The notes beneath the pieces were generated by a model. That model had not been told where the DNA came from, made no database searches, and worked only from the letters and a program-made list of their open reading frames with translations. DNA of 64,000 bases from Raphanus sativus (lineage: Eukaryota > Streptophyta > Magnoliopsida > Brassicales > Brassicaceae), in assembly GCF_000801105.2 (NCBI RefSeq), contig NC_079515.1, positions 25,133,407-25,197,406 on the forward strand. Reading direction: 5' to 3'. Position 1 is the first letter of the stretch. Every line of letters begins with the position of its first letter. The position numbers were made by a program, and so were the translations under genes. Shown here in pieces: positions 36,831-49,008 of the stretch.

Positions 36831-37302
36831 TCAGTCATTGCCTTGGTAACCCGTACACCGTATTCCTAATTAAGCTATTGAGGATATATAGTTTGATTTG
36901 TCTATCGTAAAATTCTAAGAGTACATCGTCGTCCATTCATTGTACTATTAGATAAAAAATGTTGTGCTAGACTGCTAGTATGATTATGAAGGATAGATAA
37001 AAAGCATTTATTATTAATCAATAAAGAAAGAAAGACTTATATACGATATACCCTAGAGTCGATATTATTCCCCTTTGTTTTGTTTTCAATTAACTGAAAA
37101 TAACTTATTTCTTACTCACTCAATTTTGTAAACTGAATACTTTCGAAAATATATATATGTTATAAGAAAGAGAAGTTTAAAGTACTAGAGCTACAGTAGT
37201 GTATCATTTTTTATGTTCATAAATTAAAGGTTTACTTATTGACTAAAGGGAAAGGCAAATAAGTGTTCAACGATCGATATTTATTTGTAACACTAACAGC
37301 AT
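36831..37302. other. Upstream region of the RTFL gene
   Basis: AT-rich, presumably promoter. No further element recognised. Confidence 0.4.
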
Positions 37303-37309
37303 TATAAAT
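37303..37309 (+). promoter_or_regulatory. TATA box of the RTFL gene
   Basis: TATAAAT lies about 150 bp upstream of the start codon at 37457. It is followed by a CT-rich leader with no upstream ATG noticed. Confidence 0.6.
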
Positions 37310-37456
37310 GCGTAAGTAGTCTAAACTCTCCTCCTCATCAGCTCTTCTACTCTCTCTTTAACTCTGCTGAATCTCCCATCTTCAAGATAACAGATTCCAA
37401 AACCCAACAAGAGAATCATCCAAAGCCAAATCAGAAACACCAAATTTTTCAGTTAA

Positions 37457-37723
37457 ATGACTCGATCATCAGCAAACTCGCCGCGGTTTCAGCTGAACGA
37501 GAGATGGAAACCATCGTCCAGAAAGGAAATCTTTGGAGACGATCTAGGACCGTCGAGAGTAACGAGCTCGTTGAGACAGAAGAAGCAGAGGAGACACGGT
37601 TTCACGAGGAAGTGTGGGAGATTGGTGAGAGAACAAAGAGCTCGCTTTTACATCATTGGGAGATGCGTCATTATGCTTCTTTGCTGGACCGATAATAACA
37701 ATAGTCACTGCGACGACTTCTAA
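37457..37723 (+). CDS. RTFL7: ROTUNDIFOLIA FOUR-LIKE / DEVIL small protein
   Basis: Intronless 88-residue protein. Residues 51-77 form the RTF/DVL domain, from RKCGRLVREQRARFYIIGRC through VIMLLCW. The N-terminal half is basic and serine-rich. Family members are plasma-membrane-associated small proteins that restrict longitudinal cell proliferation and alter organ shape when over-expressed; the C-terminal domain suffices. Here, unusually, about 11 residues ending CDDF follow the domain. From memory the Arabidopsis gene between MIR172D and FKBP20-1 is RTFL7/DVL8, which fits this position. Family certain, symbol by position. Confidence 0.92.
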   Translation: MTRSSANSPRFQLNERWKPSSRKEIFGDDLGPSRVTSSLRQKKQRRHGFTRKCGRLVREQRARFYIIGRCVIMLLCWTDNNNSHCDDF

Positions 37724-40320
37724 GTCAAACATGAAAATGTTCTTTTTCTTTTGCGTCTATATTGATTATAGATCGACAGACATGCAAATGTACATACAAG
37801 ATTCTCCTTTATGGTTAATCTCTACGTACTCTTTTAGTTATAGATTCTTATCTTTTGCTTTGTTCATCAATATCAGTGTTATTGAACAATATAGAAAATC
37901 TAAATCATGTTAGTGTTAAATAGTAATTATATTCTCTCATAGTAAAAGATGCATGTTTATATGTTTTTACATATATTAAGAAAACATAATAAATTTTGAT
38001 AAAAATGAATTAATTTCTGTATTTACCATTTTTCCATAATTCTAAAGCAGTAGCATTTTAAAAGTACAATTTTTAAGTTTACAATTCGTCCATTACTAAA
38101 TAATAAAAATTGCTTTGAAAACTTAAAATATGCATATTTTGAAACAGATTTTTATTTTAAAATTAATACTACTATTTTAAGAACATATGGAGCATTTTTT
38201 AGGTCTTCATTTCTCCCATACGATTTTAGAGATTACTAAATGCTAGAACGTGATTTGAACATATCGCCGTTATTTAATTATTGCATATAATAATTTGTTA
38301 GAACTTAATTATGTTAGGAAAACTGTAATGGGTTAAACACTTAAATGTGATTAGGATTTACGAATATTCTTGAAGTCAAAAGGAACTTTAAAATGTTCTG
38401 GAAAGAATCTAATGTTGTTAATTACTATAGCTGATTGAACGTGCCGAATATAAAAAAATATAAAAAGTTATCTAGTTAAAGTAATAGTTATTTTCCGTAT
38501 TGTTGCCAAAATTAAAGATTATGTATAGCGAAAAGAATATAAACTTGGATGACAAAAAAAAAAAAAGAATATAAACTTACACAAATATGAAAACAGCTAT
38601 TTTATGCAATGGATTGTGTACTGTGACGACAACACTTAACATCTTACGTAGATCACGACTTCAAGGAATAGCTGCCACTTGAATACAATAATAAGAAATG
38701 TTATAAACGAGGGTAGATATTCATATTTATAAACCCACTCCGTAGTTGGTCCCGTAGCTTCTTTTTAATTATGACAACATTAATTATACTTCATAATGGC
38801 TCAAACGAATAAGAATATTACTTTTCTTGTAATGCTTAATTAGGCCTAAGGAGGGATTAATTAAACAGATGTTAAGCTACAAAGATAGAGTCAAGACAGT
38901 ACTGCTAATCATTGTCATCGAGCTAGTGCTGAAGAAGTGATGAGATAATGGATGGGAGTATGTTTCTATAGTTTTCATCAACGTAATTGTGTATACCGGA
39001 GTATATATTTATATTAAGGACAATACTGCATTCAATGATTTCTTTCCCAATAGCCCAATATTATTGGACTTCCCACTTGAGAGTTAGGAGTGGACACGAT
39101 TCAGATTTTAGATCCTGTCAATAATTGTTTTTATTTTGTTAGAATATTTAGTTATTTTAATCTTAGTGATTGGTTTTGTTAGAGTAGAATGGAGTAAAAA
39201 GAAGTTACAAAAATGAGAAAAAAAAGAAAAAAAATGTAGTAAATGATCTTAATTACTCTAACAAAACTTAATTAGAGCAAAAATAAATGTGTAATCTATT
39301 CTAGTAAAACATGAACATGACCTATTGATAAATGTTATGTCTAACTAGATTATTTTATCATATTAAATTAATATTAAACACAAATATGATTTAAAAATTA
39401 AAATTAAAAATATATATATACCCACCCTTTCACTTGGTCAGAATCTAGTTTCTTTGTTAAAATAGTAATCTCAGAGTAATTGTGAAAAAATTCCACTTGA
39501 TTGTTAATATTTTAGTGAAACCTAGAGTAATTTTAAAGTTAAGAGTAAATATTTATTCTATATTAGGTAAAGATCCTTAGTCTTTTAGAACTGTTAACCG
39601 TAGCATTTTAGATTAAACTCTTCTTTTAAAAAAGGGTTCCAGACCTAGATCCATAATGTTTTTGAATCATAAACCATAGCACGAGTTTCTTTCGCTTTGT
39701 ATACTAATTGTTGATTTTACTCTATGATACACTTTTCGCAATACAAACAATAAACTGATAAAGTTAATATAAAAGATGAAATACCTGTGTGCGCGCGTTG
39801 GATCCTCTCTCGTTGTTTCTCTTGCTGAATACTTTCCTATAAATAATATCAATCAAGTTATCAAGAACTAGTATTTGTGACAAAAAAAAATCAAAAACTA
39901 GTCAAGGAAAATGGACAACGATAACAAGATATGGAATACCATCATTAGTTTTATTTGTATTTTCTGCTACCTCACTATATAGCTATTTAGTAATTTCATA
40001 TACGTACACCTCACCGAAGTCACGAACAAAAATTTGTTATTATATTAATATTACCTCAACGTTAAACAATGAAACTACAGAGTTCAATTTTTTTTTGTTT
40101 TCTATGCGGTAGTTATAATCATATCTACGAATTTATGGATTATGCCAATAATATTTCTAAGTAAAATGGGCCCAGTTTGGTTTATTTTTTTTGTAAACTC
40201 AGCCCAGTTTGGTTTATCAATAGAAAATTCCAATATATTGGAGGGATGCTTGATCATTACAACGTTGAATTAATAACACATTACTATAAGAGATAACTTA
40301 ATTCCATTATAAAGTTAAAA
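37724..40320. other. AT-rich intergenic region
   Basis: No gene is supported. A short inverted repeat (ttttgttagagta near 39175, tactctaacaaaac near 39255) may be a MITE remnant. Confidence 0.4.
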
Positions 40321-41497
40321 CTAGATCATGACCCGCTCGACCGAGCGGGAATCAATTTTTTTTTATCTTTGTTTGTACTAAATGTTATAAATGATTGTAA
40401 TGTGTATTAATATAACATTTTGATAAATAACAATGTGTACTAATATGTTTAAATAAGCAATGTGTTTTAATTATTAAATTTGATTTTTAAATTTTATGAT
40501 AACGTAAAGTAGATTTTTTATATATTATTTAAAATATATAGTGCTATATATTTTATATTTTCAACATTTATCATACAAAATTTATATTGGAGTATTATTT
40601 ATAAGAAAATATGTTTATCATAATATATTTATATATTATATAAACATATCTACGATTTTTCGTAAAAGGCCATGCGCACCCGCACGGATTTTATTTTTAA
40701 AATGTATTCTATATTGTTTAGTTTTATGTAGTATCGAGTTTGTATAATTAAATTTTGTGTTTAAAGAACAATATCAAAACTGTCTTTCGTATGTAAAAAT
40801 AACACTTTGCAAGCGCGAGTTGTGTCTTTTTATTGTAACACAAAATTTGATATAAAACTTATGTTTTTTTTGTACATTACGAAGTTTAATTTTTTAAAAT
40901 AATTATTATATAATTTCAAAGTAAATTTTATCTCTGAGGTCAAATATATTTTGTGTGTAATGGTTCAAAGCATTTTGTCGATATATATTATATTTCAGTT
41001 TGGTTTGTTTTTTAGTATTATTGTATATGTATATACTATACAATATTACTATATTCTATACAATATATAAAGGTATGTGTTATTTGTTTTAGAAAGTAGA
41101 TTTGGCCCAACGTAGTTAAAGAATAGTCATATCTTTATTTATGTGTCTATGAATTATCTACTAATGTTATTCGTACAAATAAAATCAATATGGCCAATGA
41201 AAGTATACTGATCAATTTAAAATGAATTGTATAGGGTAATTCTAGTACGATTCATATTTTTAGTATTCTTTATTCGTACAAATAAATCTAATTTATTTAA
41301 ATCGACATGTAATAAATGTGAACCATATATGGAATATGGACAAACAGAGAAATTGTATTTAAGGAAATATACCAATGCAAAGTTAGACTATGGTACATAT
41401 TATATATAAGAAATAAAACATTTAATTTAAATATATGAGGTCCACCTTTAAAATCCACCTAGAAGAAGTTGTAATGTTTCTGATTTAATAAGATAGA
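40321..41497 (-). mobile_element. Non-autonomous Helitron
   Basis: On the minus strand the 3' end shows a hairpin CCCGCTCG/CGAGCGGG, then TCATGAT and CTAG followed by T. The 5' end at about 41497 reads TCTATCTTATTAAATCAG, preceded by A. The 1.2-kb interior has no Rep/helicase. A second decayed GC-rich hairpin-like motif sits at about 40670. Confidence 0.65.
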
Positions 41498-42244
41498 TAG
41501 ATGATAGTAGTTTAGTTGCTGGTGGTATGTTTACTTTATCAGCCATTCCAACAAATCAAATCAAAAGTTAAAAAATAAAGATTTTTTTTAGTTAAATGAT
41601 TATAAAACGTTGATTATTCATTAGCATGCTTGATTTGGATTGTTGTGCTTGTGACCTGATAATCTATCAGACAACATGCGGGACAAATATTCCGTCTTGA
41701 CTTTCACAGTTTTTCCCACTTTGTTGAATCTTTCTTATGTACTTAAGTTTGCTTGTATTTTTTGGGGATTACAAATTTACAATTATACGTAGTCTTTTTA
41801 AGTGAAAATGGGAGTGTGTTTACTCTAAGGTGAGTATTGAATCTAGGAAATTGATTGAATTTAAAAGAAATGGAGCTTACATTAAATTATAATGTTATTC
41901 AGTTGTGTATTTCATCAATTTTTATTACTTTTTAAATGACTTTTCTATTTATACGATATACGTTTTTTATTATTTCCCCTAGTCAAAATTTTTATTCACA
42001 TACAAATATTCAAAAAGTTCATAAAATTTAGAGAAACTCATTTCTATCAAATTTAGTTACATTTCTTTAAAATCTGAAACATATGAATTAGTCAAATGCA
42101 TTAAAATCTTAACCAAAAAAATTAAAGTAATTCGAAAGATATTACTCTTGGCTTCAACCAAGAAATCTTTCAAAATAAATTAAAATTTTTGAATCTAATA
42201 CCACTCCCTAAAGTAAAAAAGAATAGAGAAAAAACAACATTCAT
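41498..42244. other. AT-rich spacer
   Basis: No gene or element recognised between the Helitron and the foldback structure. Confidence 0.4.
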
Positions 42245-44530
42245 TGGAAAATCGGTCACGCAGTTCCGATCAGTACATACACACGGATTTTGTGCTAAAA
42301 CATACATCAACACTTAATATATTTAAATTTCATACACGAACATAGATATTTAGGTATATTCATACATTGACCATTTTTCCGTTAGTCAAACCGTAACGAC
42401 TGCTTACGTGGATTAAACGGATGCTTACGTGGTTTTTATATTTTAATTAATTAATAAAAATAAAATTAAAAGTGTGTAGATGGAAGGAATCGAACCTGGA
42501 TCCAGAACAAAACAAACAATTAACTCGACCACAGTGCCAAACCAAATTGTTTGTAATACTTCATGTTGTGTCTTATATATATTTAACATGTTTTATCATA
42601 TCTAAATATATTTTATACTCCTTGTTATATGTTTTAGTTATAAGGGATTTCAACAAAATATATAAATTCTAAGTAATTATGTTTAACTAACTAAATTATT
42701 GTTATTGTGGTTTTGAAAATTTTAAAATTTCAAAAAATAATTTAAAATCAAAAAGTATTTTTCGATTTTAAAAAAAATGATTTCGAAATGTTTTTTTATT
42801 TTTTATTTTTTAATTTTTTTATTTCTATTCCAGATTATTACACACTAGGTAATCAAAAAAATTTTTTAAAAAAAAATCGAAATGATTTAGAAAAAATGAA
42901 AATGCTTTTTGATTTTCAAAGTTTTTATGGTGAAATTTTTAATTCTTTAAAACCCAATAAAAATAATTAAGTTAATCAAACATAATTACTTAGAATTTAT
43001 ATTTTTTAACTAATTCTAGATAATTAAAACTCATAACAAAGAGTATGAACATATCTAGATGATAAATAGGGCTGGGCAAAAAATCCGAACCCGAAAAACC
43101 GAACCGAACCCGATCCGAAAAAGTAGCACCGAACCCGAACCGAAATTGATTAAATATCCGAATGGGTTCAAAATTTCGGTATTTAAAGAACCGAAACCGA
43201 ACCCGATCCGAACCGAAATATTTTGGGTACCCGAATGTATCCGAAATAAATTTATATACTTAAATATATACATTATTTTTATATATAATGTATAACTAAA
43301 TATATTAAAAATATATAAGATACCTTTAAGTTTTCCAAAATACTCGGAAAATATATGCAAATAGTCAAAAGTAAATGTTTAAAATAGCTAAAGTATACTG
43401 AAAACACCAAAATAATTAAATATCTATTGATTCTTTATCCAAATATTCAAAGAAAACTAATTTATATGTTAAATTAAGGTATTTTGACATATATGTTATG
43501 AAAATTTATATGTAATATATTATCTTTCTTATAGATTTTGAAAATTTAAATTATATAATGAATTTTGAAAATTTAAAAACATTTTAAATGGGTTATCCGA
43601 ACCCGAACCGAACCCGCAAAGATCCGAACCGAACCCGAACCGAAATTTAAAAATATCCGAATGGGGCTGAAATCTTTGACTCCGAAAACCCGAAACCCGA
43701 ATGGACTGAACCGAAACCCGAATGGATACCCGAACGCCCAGCCCTAATGATAAACATATTAGATATAAATAAGACACAATAGGTAGTACCACAAATAATC
43801 TAGTTTGGTTTGTTGTGCTTCTAATCCAAATTATTTGTAGTATTACCTAGTGTGTCTTAATTATATTTAATATGTTTTATCATATAAATATGTGAATATT
43901 ATTTGTTATGAATTTTAATTATCTAGAATTAGTTCCACAAAAATATATAAATTCTAAGTAATTATGTTTAGTTAACTTAATTATTTTTATTGTGTTTTAA
44001 AAATTATAAATAAAAAATAAAAAGATCAAAAAATCAAAAATCAAAAAATTTAAAATCAAATTCGAAATTATTTTTAAAAAATCGAAAATGCTTTTTGATT
44101 TTTTTTTTTTGAAATTTGAAATTTTCAAAAACACAATAAAAATAATTATCTTAACTAAACATAATTACTTAGAATTTATATATTTTGTTGAACTAATTCT
44201 AGATAGTTAAAACACATAACAAGGAGTATGAATATATTTGGATATGTTAAAACATGTTAAATATATATAAGACACAACATGTAGTGTTACAAACAAATTG
44301 GTTTGGCACAGTGGTCGAGTTAATTGTTTGTTGTGCTCTGCATCCAGGTTCGATTCCCTCCATCTACAGACTTTAAAATATTTTTTTTATTAATTAATTA
44401 AAATATAAAAACCACGTAAGTATCCGTTTAATCCACGTAAGCAACCGTTAGGTTTTGACTAACGATGTATGTTTTAGCTCATGGTCCGTCGTACGTATGT
44501 ACTGATCGTGACCGCGATCTTGAAGTATGA
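42245..44530. mobile_element. Large foldback element with tRNA-like arms
   Basis: Inverted arms of about 400 bp (42250-42720 and 44110-44525) share gatcagtacatac, gctaaaacatacatc, gcttacgtggattaaacgga, a tRNA-like stretch, and tgttgtgtcttatatat. The right arm carries ggcacagtggtcgag (A-box-like) and aggttcgattcc (B-box-like) at about 44307-44354; the left arm has their complement at 42487-42540. Between the arms lie two more, shorter arm copies in alternating orientation (about 42960-43800 and 43800-43990). So the whole reads as two palindromes head to tail, interrupted by a hAT element at 43067-43746. No open frame of note. Long inverted termini suggest a Mutator-like origin; no target duplication found. 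Confidence 0.65.
43067..43746. mobile_element. Non-autonomous hAT element nested in the foldback
   Basis: The termini TAGGGCTGGGC and GCCCAGCCCTA are perfect inverted repeats. ATGATAAA is duplicated exactly at 43059-43066 and 43747-43754. The rims are packed with ccgaaccgaaccc-type repeats. The 680-bp body has no transposase. Removing it restores continuity of the surrounding foldback arm. Confidence 0.9.
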
Positions 44531-45129
44531 ATCGGCCAATTTCCCCTTAGCATCAATCACCTATTGTCGTACGGGCTTGCATCCCTCGTAATAGATAGGC
44601 CTATTTGAAAGATTAACGGGCCAATGGGCCATCGAATATGATTAAGTCACGAGGAGGATCAGGGAAGAATCGATTCTGAAGACATCAGTCTATGGCCACC
44701 GATCTCTTTCCGGTTATTATAACTTCGCCGCTTCTTCTCAGTCGCTTCTTCCGTGACGGTATCGTATCGGAGACTGTTCGTCTTTCCTTAAATCCTTAAA
44801 TCAGGTGAGTTTTCGATATCAATCCGCAAGAGTGTTGTGTTTCTTCTGGTTTAGATTAGATGATAAGTTCTTCAAAATTCATATTTTAGAAATCGATTTC
44901 ACTTGATAAAATTCGAAGAATATTAGTTTTGATTTAGCAAATTTTTTTCTGGTGATGCTGTTTTCGAGTTGAGAGAATGATAGATTCACTCTGAAATGAT
45001 TTCTATTTAGTTTGCTCGATGTCTTTGTGTATACAATCATGTATATGTTCGTGTGAGATTTTTGAATACAGTAATGTATGTATAAAACTTAACATTCATT
45101 TTAGTGGTGAAGTAGGTTTCTTTGAAGGT
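44531..45129 (+). promoter_or_regulatory. FKBP promoter, 5' UTR and likely UTR intron
   Basis: gggccaatgggcc-type motifs at about 44618-44631 resemble site II elements. A probable 5'-UTR intron runs from a CAG/GTGAG donor near 44803 to a TTTTAG acceptor near 45104. Confidence 0.45.
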
Positions 45130-46075
45130 ATGGGGGATGAGATTGATTTGAGTGGAGATGGAGGCGTCTTGAAACAGATTGTAAGGAGAGCTAAACCTGA
45201 TGCTATTGCACCTTCTGATGATTTTCCTGTCGTCGATGGTATGTATGTTGAAAGCTTTTTAGATTCTTCATCACTGTTTCTTTGTCCTTTGATGTTAGCT
45301 AAAAAAAAATATGAAGGATCATAACTCTGTATGTTTGATTATATCTTAGTTCACTATGAGGGTATATTGGCTGAAGATGGGAAGGTTTTTGACACTACAC
45401 GCGAAGACAATCTGGTTTTCTCCTTCGAGTTGGGTTCAGGAAGTGTTATACGGTCATGGGATATTGCGCTTAAGACCATGAAGGTTCTGTGCATTCACCT
45501 TTTGTTTCAGTCTTTGAATCTTATGCATAGAGAACTTATTGGTTAATGTTTTTTCAGGTTGGGGAAGTTGCGAAACTCACATGTAAGCCAGAGTATGCTT
45601 ACGGAAGTGGTGGATCTCCTCCTGACATCCCACCTGAGTATGTTTATGTTCCTCACTTGGTGCCATCTCGTTTAATATCAGAGAAATTTCTGTTTTTTTG
45701 AGTATGAGAGTTTTTTTGTTCTTGACATCATGTTTTGTAATTGCAGTGCAACTTTGATATTTGAAGTGGAATTGGTTGCTTGTAGACCGAGGAAAGGTGC
45801 TAGTGTTGGAAGTGTTTCTGAGGATAGAGCTAGGCTAGAGTAAGCCTTATAACACCATGTTACTTTTATGTTTTTCATCCATAAGCATATGTGAACTAAT
45901 TTGGGCTCATGATTGCAGAGATCTGAAGAAGCAGAGAGAGATTGCTGCAGCTGCTAAAGAGGATGATAAGAAAAAGAGAGAAGAAGCAAAAGCAGCTGCA
46001 GCTGCTAGGATTCAAGCTAAGCTAGACGCTAAGAAGGGTCAAGGCAAGGGAAAAGGCAAAGGCAAATCTAAATAA
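45130..46075 (+). CDS. FKBP20-1: FKBP-type peptidyl-prolyl isomerase, FKBP20-1 type
   Basis: Five coding exons (45130-45238, 45350-45483, 45558-45637, 45747-45839, 45919-46075) give 190 residues with consistent phases. Residues about 30-125 are one FKBP domain ([50 protein letters not shown]). The tail is a charged Lys/Glu/Ala helix ending in repeated GKGKGK, a likely nuclear-targeting or nucleic-acid-contacting segment. The family catalyses cis-trans isomerisation of X-Pro bonds and binds FK506. The usual FKBP12 active-site tryptophan is present as SWDIAL. The gene is convergent with SDIR1. The symbol comes from the tail and the gene order. Confidence 0.92.
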
Positions 46076-46189
46076 GTGACAAAAAAGCATGAGTCCAACG
46101 TTGTTGTAAGCTCCTAAAGATTATATAAGTTCATGATTTTAAAGCTTGTTGTTAAGTGGCACTCATCAATTATCATAATGACCAATACA

Positions 46190-46425
46190 TGAGTTGTTTT
46201 GGGTCTAAGATATTTCTGATCTTTATTCTTACACATTGAATAACATAACACCTGTCCAAATCCAAAATGTACGAGCCATACCGGAAGCATCACCATCATC
46301 GATCCCGTCGTTCTTCTTACCATCATGATTGAGCTCTGAGAATACAAACAGGGCATGTTCCTTTCTGTCTAAGCCATGGAACAAAACATGCTGCATGAGA
46401 CTGAGCAAACATACGTGTACTACGA
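46190..46425 (-). pseudogene. Duplicate of the SDIR1 last exon and 3' UTR
   Basis: This stretch is colinear with 46555-46800, which holds SDIR1 exon 8 and 3' UTR, about 373 bp downstream of the original. On the minus strand it keeps the acceptor (GCTCAG at 46401-46406), then reads SHAACFVPWLRQKGTCPVC and ILRAQS before a TGA at 46325-46323. The frame matches phase 0 of exon 7. All RING-H2 ligands normally encoded by exon 8 (one His, three Cys) survive. It could be a relic, or an alternative terminal exon giving a protein that lacks the acidic tail. Confidence 0.75.
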
Positions 46426-46629
46426 CATAAGATTAGTCAACTTGCTCAGAAGATTCCAGAATCTAATTAAACTGTTACCAGAGTGTGTATTCCTTAGATA
46501 CCATTTCATGGTTTAGCTTGAATCTAATCAAACAGTTAAAAACTCATCAACCATTACATGATTTGTTTTGGGGTCTCCATTTTTCAATACACACATTAAT
46601 AACATAACAAGTGTCCAAAAACCGAACTC

Positions 46630-48390
46630 TCAAACCATGACGGAAGCTTCATCATCATCATCATCATCATCTGTCCCGTCGTCTTGTTCTTGCCATCCTG
46701 AGTGCGCCTTGAATTTACAGACAGGACATGTTCCTTGCTGTCTAAGCCATGGATCGATACAGACTGCATGAAACTGAGCAAACAGACATATACACAAGTC
46801 AGTGAGAGACTATAAAATGTATCAGATGAACTTAGTTTAAGATAAAGATGGAAACCTGATGCAGGCAAGGTAGGGTGCGAACAACCTCCCCAACGGTAAC
46901 TTGTTCGAGGCAAACACTACAAGTGAGCTCATCTTCCGTTCCTTTTTTACTCGCACTGACAAAATCTTGCTTCTTCTGCTTCGAACAAGAGGAAAACACC
47001 ATACAGAAGATAACATTATGTCAGCCGCTTGACAAAAAAAAAAACTGGAGTGAAGAAGACTAATTCTAATACGATTTCTGCATATTGCTATTTTGAGAAA
47101 TGTAATACCTCCGCTGAGGATGAGGTTGATGCCTGCTTTGTCAAAGAGGAACCACTGTCAACAAAAAGACAACACAATCCGAAAACCATTAATACAAAAA
47201 AATTAAAGGCCTTGAGCCAACAATACTGAGGAAATTGATGCTCCATTGTACAGAATTTGTGACAAACGATTAATCAATGAAACCCCTAAATACTGAGGAA
47301 CGTTTTTCAACTATACATGTTATGTTTCTCGAACCTCTAGGAAAACATCAAACTTAGATAGACATTTATAGAGTAAATGAGCTAGTTATAGAAGTTTAAG
47401 TCTATAAGAGTTGCTAGTAACAGCATCCTAATTTTATACCCAATTCTCAAACTTTTTCAATTTTGATAACAATTAAACAAAAGTGTTAAAAGAGAGAAAA
47501 CGGGTAAAAGATTTACTCACTTTTCAGGATCCAAGACCTTGTACTTGTGTACTGGAAGTGCATTTATCTCTTCCTCGCTCATAGAATTTGTGGGGACATT
47601 ATCAGAATCAAGTGCTCTTAGAGTTTCATAATCTGCAGCAGAACAATATTCAAGTACACTATTTAAACTGGAAAAAAGAAAAAGGGAAAAAGTTCACCAA
47701 GAAATCGAATTACAACTGACCTAAGTCATCAAACTCCCGATCAAGAAGAGCCAGCTGGAGCCTAAGTCCTTGAAGACGCCCTCTGGTAGCAAGAGCAATG
47801 GAGGGAGGCACATGCAACCTGAGCTCAGTGTGGCTGAAGAGGCCACTAGCTGCGGCAACATGAGCCTGAGCCTGAGCTTGAAGTTGCTGGCAAGTCGCAT
47901 ACATCCGAAGAGTCGTCGCCATCAAAAACACCCCAAGCACAAGCCAGAGCTACAAATTCACAGGGAACAATCAAACTCGTACCCTAAACATACAAAACTA
48001 CCTAAAAGAAAAAAGATATTCTCATGTAGTATACCAGGAAATTAGGAGGCATCTGATGCGAGTTGAGAATCATAAACAGCAGAAGAACTGCAATACACAA
48101 AAAAAAAAACAAAGCAATGCATCAGAGCTGCTGACTAAGAAAAATGAATGAATAAAGAAAAAGAGGAATATAAATTACCAGTGACAAGAAAAGCGAGGGA
48201 ATTAGAGTTCACAGGTCGAGCTCCATGAACACGCTGCAGTGTTTACACTTTCCAATTAGTAAACATTCTAACAAAAGATCACTGAAATGAATCCTGAGAA
48301 TGAAGGCATTACCATAGCTCGTCTCTCGGGGATGAATCCTGAGAATCCGCTCTCTAAATCTCCTCTACTTCCTCTGAATACGAAACTCAT
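46630..48390 (-). CDS. SDIR1: RING-H2 E3 ubiquitin ligase SDIR1
   Basis: Eight coding exons: 48390-48313, 48233-48179, 48087-48035, 47949-47721, 47632-47521, 47154-47109, 46975-46856 and 46773-46630, total 278 residues. The start is the methionine of MSFVFRGSRGDLES. Two hydrophobic segments (about residues 37-52 and 62-78) anchor it in the ER membrane. The RING-H2 domain near the C-terminus has CSVC, then CLHQFHAVC, then CPVC. The tail is a run of aspartates encoded by a CAT microsatellite, ending EASVMV. In Arabidopsis SDIR1 is an ABA and salt/drought-response ligase that ubiquitinates SDIRIP1. A leader intron is likely upstream. The gene appears intact. Confidence 0.95.
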
Positions 48391-49008
48391 CTTCCTCTTC
48401 TTCTTCTTCTTCTTTGCCTGCCAAGAGATTTGATCAAGTATTGAACATGCAATTACAAGTGCAGGGCAGCAGGGGATCGAATCTAGTTCCGTTGAAATCA
48501 ATTTCGAAAAACCCTAACTAAACGCCAGCTCATAGAAACCATGTCGATCATAACATTAATCCTACGATGATGACGAATCTTTCATAGAATCCACGAACGA
48601 GAGGGCTATATTCGATTCGATAGTCGAGTCGAGAGAGATCGGATGAGAAACTCACCTCCTGGATTTTGAGAATCTACAGAATCACAGATTTACTCTGTTA
48701 TTGTATGCTGACATCGGCGGGAGAAGACGGATTCGCCGTCGGAGCGAGAGGACTCGGGACGAGTTATCGCTCGCTCTTTAATTTTTGTCGACGATATAGT
48801 TTTTCTTTTTGTCTTTGTCACACTATTGATATGGTTTTAAGTGATAGATTGAAACGTCGCCGTTTGTCTTTCCTCCTCTTTTTATTGGGCTCCTACTCAC
48901 TTCCACTAGTGTCAGTGTCATGACATCTGTGATCTGTTCATAAATTTGTGAAAATTAATTAAATTATGTAAAGATACTCATAATTAATAAATATATAAAA
49001 ATCTGAAA
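48391..49008 (-). promoter_or_regulatory. SDIR1 5' UTR and promoter
   Basis: The region upstream of the SDIR1 start is G+C-richer up to about 48780. A GTGAG donor near 48656 on the minus strand suggests an intron in the leader. No TATA box is obvious. Confidence 0.4.

Noticed and set aside
42487..42540. tRNA gene complementary to the plus strand, and its partner at 44300
   Set aside because: They lie symmetrically in inverted arms of a repeat and lack proper stems. They are tRNA-like parts of an element.
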